DNA of 64,000 nt from the NCBI GenBank assembly GCA_049115715.1, contig JAGDZQ010000015.1:124001-188000 (forward strand), given 5' to 3'. Source of the stretch: JAMZMI01 sp049115715. GTDB taxonomy: Bacteria; Bacteroidota; Bacteroidia; Cytophagales; Cyclobacteriaceae. The notes beneath the pieces are model-generated. The model saw nothing but the letters and a program-made list of their open reading frames with translations. It ran no database searches and was not told where the DNA came from. The first letter of the stretch is position 1, and the number at the start of each line of letters is the position of its first letter. The position numbers and the translations under genes are program-made. Of this stretch, positions 61,598 to 64,000 are shown piece after piece.

Positions 61598-63691
61598 TTA
61601 CAATTTAACTTGGAAGAAGCCATCTTCTACCAAACTGTGAGTAGACATTCCAGCTTTCTTCAGATCTTTTTCTATTCTATCTAAATCATAATACTGTATG
61701 TTTGACCCCAGAATGATGCTTGGAGCACAGAGGTTCTCATAATTCTCATATTTAGACCCGTTTAAGTATATAATGTCGGCTTTTATTTCTTCGGCGAATA
61801 CAAACCTCGGATTGGCGGCTAGAATTGCAATTCTTTTTCCCATCCAATCAATGAGATATCCAAAGGATCTTTTTTCAACGAAATCGGCTTCATCCATTGA
61901 TATAAATGAGTTACGCATTTTCTGTAATCCATTTGCTAATCTGAATGGATTAACCTGAAAGCCAACCACCTCAATTTCGTCTTCTGATAGTTTGTCTATC
62001 AGAAGCGTGGCGTTCTTACCATTTACCAAGTCTATGGCGATATGATCCTTTATTTCATAAAAAATAATTCGACTCTGTTGTGTATGAGAGTAGAATTTAG
62101 AGTTAATCCAAATAACCAAGACGAGTGTTGTGCCGAGCCCAAGATAAAAAGCATTTTTAATCGAATAATTGAAAGCTAGGCTAAGTGTTAGAATGATAAA
62201 GTAAACCAATATCGTATCATAGAAATCGAAATAAAGCCAGTCCACGATAGGCAATGGAAGTTTGGTAAGCGTTTGAATGAGTTCGTTGACCATCCAAATA
62301 ATCCACGAAAGGGCAAAACCAATGGCCTGACCTATAACTCCATGGATGAGAGTCCCAATTATCAGTACGATTCCACCAATCAATATTCCTGCTGCTGCCG
62401 GAATCACGATGAGATTGGAAACAAGGAAGTAAGTTGGAAACTGATGGAAGTAATAGACAGATAAGGGAAAAGTAGCCAGTTGTGCAGAAATAGAGACGCA
62501 AGTGATCATCCATAAATACTTGGACAATTTATTATTGAAGGAAAGCAATCTGACCAATTTTGGTTGAAGAAATACGATTCCAAAAACGGCTGCAAAGGAT
62601 AGCTGAAATCCTACCGAGTGAATCAGATTCGGATCATATAACAATAGCACGAAAGCGGCAATACCAAGCGAATTATAAATATTGGGTTGCTTACTAATTG
62701 TTTGGCTAAGGAGTATGACACTAAACATGACAGAAGCACGCAACACAGATGGCGAAAAACCTGTAATCAAGGCATACGACCAAATTAGAGATGCAGCCAA
62801 AAGAATGAAAAACAGCTTTCCAATTTTCTTTTTCTTAATGAACCCTAGTAAGAGGTTAATTAGATAATAAACAATCCCTACATGCAAGCCGGATACCGCC
62901 AAGACGTGCATTGCACCTGCCGAGGCATACGCGCTTTTGGTTTCTTCGTCCAGATGATCCTTTATTCCAATCAGAAGAGCAGATAATATGGCTTGTTCTC
63001 TTGGCTCATCTATAGTTTCAAAGATGATGTCTTTGCATTTGTTTCTTATCTCATAGGCGATCGCTAAGATTTCACTTTTAGGTTCATTCTTTATTAAGGT
63101 GATATCGGATTCTGAGGCAAAGGCATGGCTGAATATGTTTTGCTTTTCCAGATAGTGTTTATAGTTGAACTCTTCAGGATTTCCTGGAGGACCAACAGGA
63201 TGATATCGAGCAAGAACGTTGAGTTGATCGCCATATTGATAGATTTTCTTCGATTCCTTTTTTCTTACGTAGAGATAGATTTTGCCATGAGAGTAGAAGG
63301 CAGAATCATGGGTCTTTACAGATGAAATTTCAAGCTCATACCTCTGATAATCTTTACGTTCCACATTGTCAGAGGTAATTGTTCCTCGAAAAGCAATCGC
63401 ATTAGGATGATGTGTATAATGGCCATCGACTTTAGCTTCATTTTGGAGTTCAGAAACATAAATTCCTAAAGAAGTAAAAGTCAAAAGAATCGATATACCA
63501 CCAAGGAGTCGAATAGCGTTATTCCCTCTTAGCTTGAGATGGATCAACCAAATGATGGTTGAGATGCTTGAGAAGCAAATAACAAGTGAAATTGGCTCAA
63601 TGATGTCAATGGCATTGAGATCGTAAATGAGAATCCCTGCAATTAATGCGATGGCATATCGGATAAATGGAAAAGGACTCCAGGCTAGCAT
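61598..63691 (-). CDS. comEC: ComEC/Rec2-family DNA-uptake channel
   Basis: ComEC is the inner-membrane channel that takes single-stranded DNA into the cytoplasm during natural transformation. The 697-residue protein has the N-terminal DUF4131 region with an OB-like soluble part (about 80-200), and the competence domain with GAMHVLAVSGLHVGIVYYL and many helices (about 225-520). The C-terminal soluble part (about 545-697) lacks the His-rich metallo-beta-lactamase motif found in longer ComEC proteins. It is a single gene, 67 bases from the hydratase gene. Confidence 0.93.
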   Translation of the reverse strand: MLAWSPFPFIRYAIALIAGILIYDLNAIDIIEPISLVICFSSISTIIWLIHLKLRGNNAIRLLGGISILLTFTSLGIYVSELQNEAKVDGHYTHHPNAIAFRGTITSDNVERKDYQRYELEISSVKTHDSAFYSHGKIYLYVRKKESKKIYQYGDQLNVLARYHPVGPPGNPEEFNYKHYLEKQNIFSHAFASESDITLIKNEPKSEILAIAYEIRNKCKDIIFETIDEPREQAILSALLIGIKDHLDEETKSAYASAGAMHVLAVSGLHVGIVYYLINLLLGFIKKKKIGKLFFILLAASLIWSYALITGFSPSVLRASVMFSVILLSQTISKQPNIYNSLGIAAFVLLLYDPNLIHSVGFQLSFAAVFGIVFLQPKLVRLLSFNNKLSKYLWMITCVSISAQLATFPLSVYYFHQFPTYFLVSNLIVIPAAAGILIGGIVLIIGTLIHGVIGQAIGFALSWIIWMVNELIQTLTKLPLPIVDWLYFDFYDTILVYFIILTLSLAFNYSIKNAFYLGLGTTLVLVIWINSKFYSHTQQSRIIFYEIKDHIAIDLVNGKNATLLIDKLSEDEIEVVGFQVNPFRLANGLQKMRNSFISMDEADFVEKRSFGYLIDWMGKRIAILAANPRFVFAEEIKADIIYLNGSKYENYENLCAPSIILGSNIQYYDLDRIEKDLKKAGMSTHSLVEDGFFQVKL

Positions 63692-63790
63692 AAAAACTCT
63701 ATTACTAAAGGCAAAGCTTCAATTTCTAGTCTATTGACAAGTAGGTCTGGTTTTAATTCTTGTGGAAGATTTGAAATAGCTGAAGAAAGA

Positions 63791-64000
63791 TTAATGAAGG
63801 ATTCTTTCCATCTTGAAGTGCTGAATATTGCATTCTTCGAACTGAGGGCCAGTTTTGATAAAGCCAAATTTTTCGTAGAGAGGTATGGCTGTGAGCTGAG
63901 CATGAAGGTAGAGATATTTATCTCCTTCAACATTTTGTAGAATATCGTTCTGAACAGCTTGCACAAGCTTGGATCCTATTCCAGTCCCCCGATAAGCTTT
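63791..64000 (-). CDS. GNAT-family N-acetyltransferase, C-terminal part (cut by window end)
   Basis: The last 69 codons of a GNAT acetyltransferase read in from the right edge. The acetyl-CoA-binding loop is YRGTGIGSKLVQ, followed by LYEKFGFIKTG and the ending FEECNIQHFKMERILH, which resembles ElaA/GCN5-type acetyltransferases. The N-terminal part is outside the window. Its stop lies about 100 bases upstream of the comEC start on the same strand. Substrate is unknown. Confidence 0.85.
   Translation of the reverse strand, partial: KAYRGTGIGSKLVQAVQNDILQNVEGDKYLYLHAQLTAIPLYEKFGFIKTGPQFEECNIQHFKMERILH

Noticed and set aside
63685..63966. 93-residue minus-strand frame upstream of comEC
   Set aside because: Most of it overlaps, in another frame, the GNAT C-terminus, which has clear motifs; the remaining 100 bases look intergenic.
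1..64000. tRNA, rRNA or CRISPR loci
   Set aside because: No T-loop consensus within cloverleaf context, no rRNA core motifs, and no regularly spaced repeat-spacer array beyond the two-unit operator array at 17.3 kb.

Overview
The window is chromosomal DNA from a free-living, AT-rich Bacteroidota bacterium, most likely a marine member of the Cytophagales. The phylum call rests on gene content: a type IX secretion protein (PorQ), a protein with a C-terminal T9SS sorting domain, DUF4290 directly followed by murA, a DUF2851 protein, a PD40/OmpA outer-membrane protein, a RskA-like anti-sigma factor and several TAnnTTTG-like promoter sequences. No rRNA, tRNA, CRISPR array, insertion sequence or prophage is visible.

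Layout. 1-6 kb: dnaA, an HtrA protease, and the dxr-rseP pair. 6-13 kb: a PD40/OmpA protein, then a tight lon-porQ-hslU operon. 13-18 kb: a leftward set with a beta-hydroxylase-like protein, a SixA phosphatase, an ECF42-type sigma factor and its YCII/DGPF partner, with a DUF4143 ATPase gene wedged between the last two. 18-26 kb: secreted and envelope proteins (subtilase, Xaa-Pro aminopeptidase, an HxSNG outer-membrane barrel, an unknown exported protein, a lipoprotein sulfatase). 26-35 kb: DUF4290-murA, a LysE exporter, an ECF sigma/anti-sigma pair, a GH113-like glycosidase, a Cu-only-looking SodC lipoprotein, a nucleoside phosphorylase and an SGNH lipoprotein. 35-45 kb: a long leftward block with trhO, an S23-like protein, a NeuD-like acyltransferase, a polytopic membrane protein, DUF2851, pyrF, lolA, ftsK, pyrD and the hepT/mntA toxin-antitoxin pair. 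45-53.6 kb: xerD, aroQ with an aminotransferase, the homogentisate pathway (hmgA-hppD-fahA), a Glu/Leu dehydrogenase and an Lrp regulator. 53.6-64 kb: a two-gene surface-protein operon (S74 fibre-like protein plus T9SS cargo), recQ, an enoyl-CoA hydratase, comEC and a GNAT gene cut by the window end.

How the genes fit together. Several genes serve envelope quality control (HtrA, RseP, Lon, HslU, LolA, two ECF sigma systems). A coherent catabolic unit takes 4-hydroxyphenylpyruvate to fumarate and acetoacetate, beside an amino-acid dehydrogenase and an Lrp-type regulator. Most of the window is ordinary core genome.

The items most worth a second look are: a structured intergenic repeat present twice in the same orientation; a 32-bp periodic palindrome array in front of the DUF4143 ATPase gene; a SodC homologue without the zinc histidines; a MurA with Asp in place of the fosfomycin-target Cys; an outer-membrane barrel with a lipid-hydrolase-like HxSNG motif; and short coding-like remnants without start codons. 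I did not find a clear multi-gene system that I would call undescribed.
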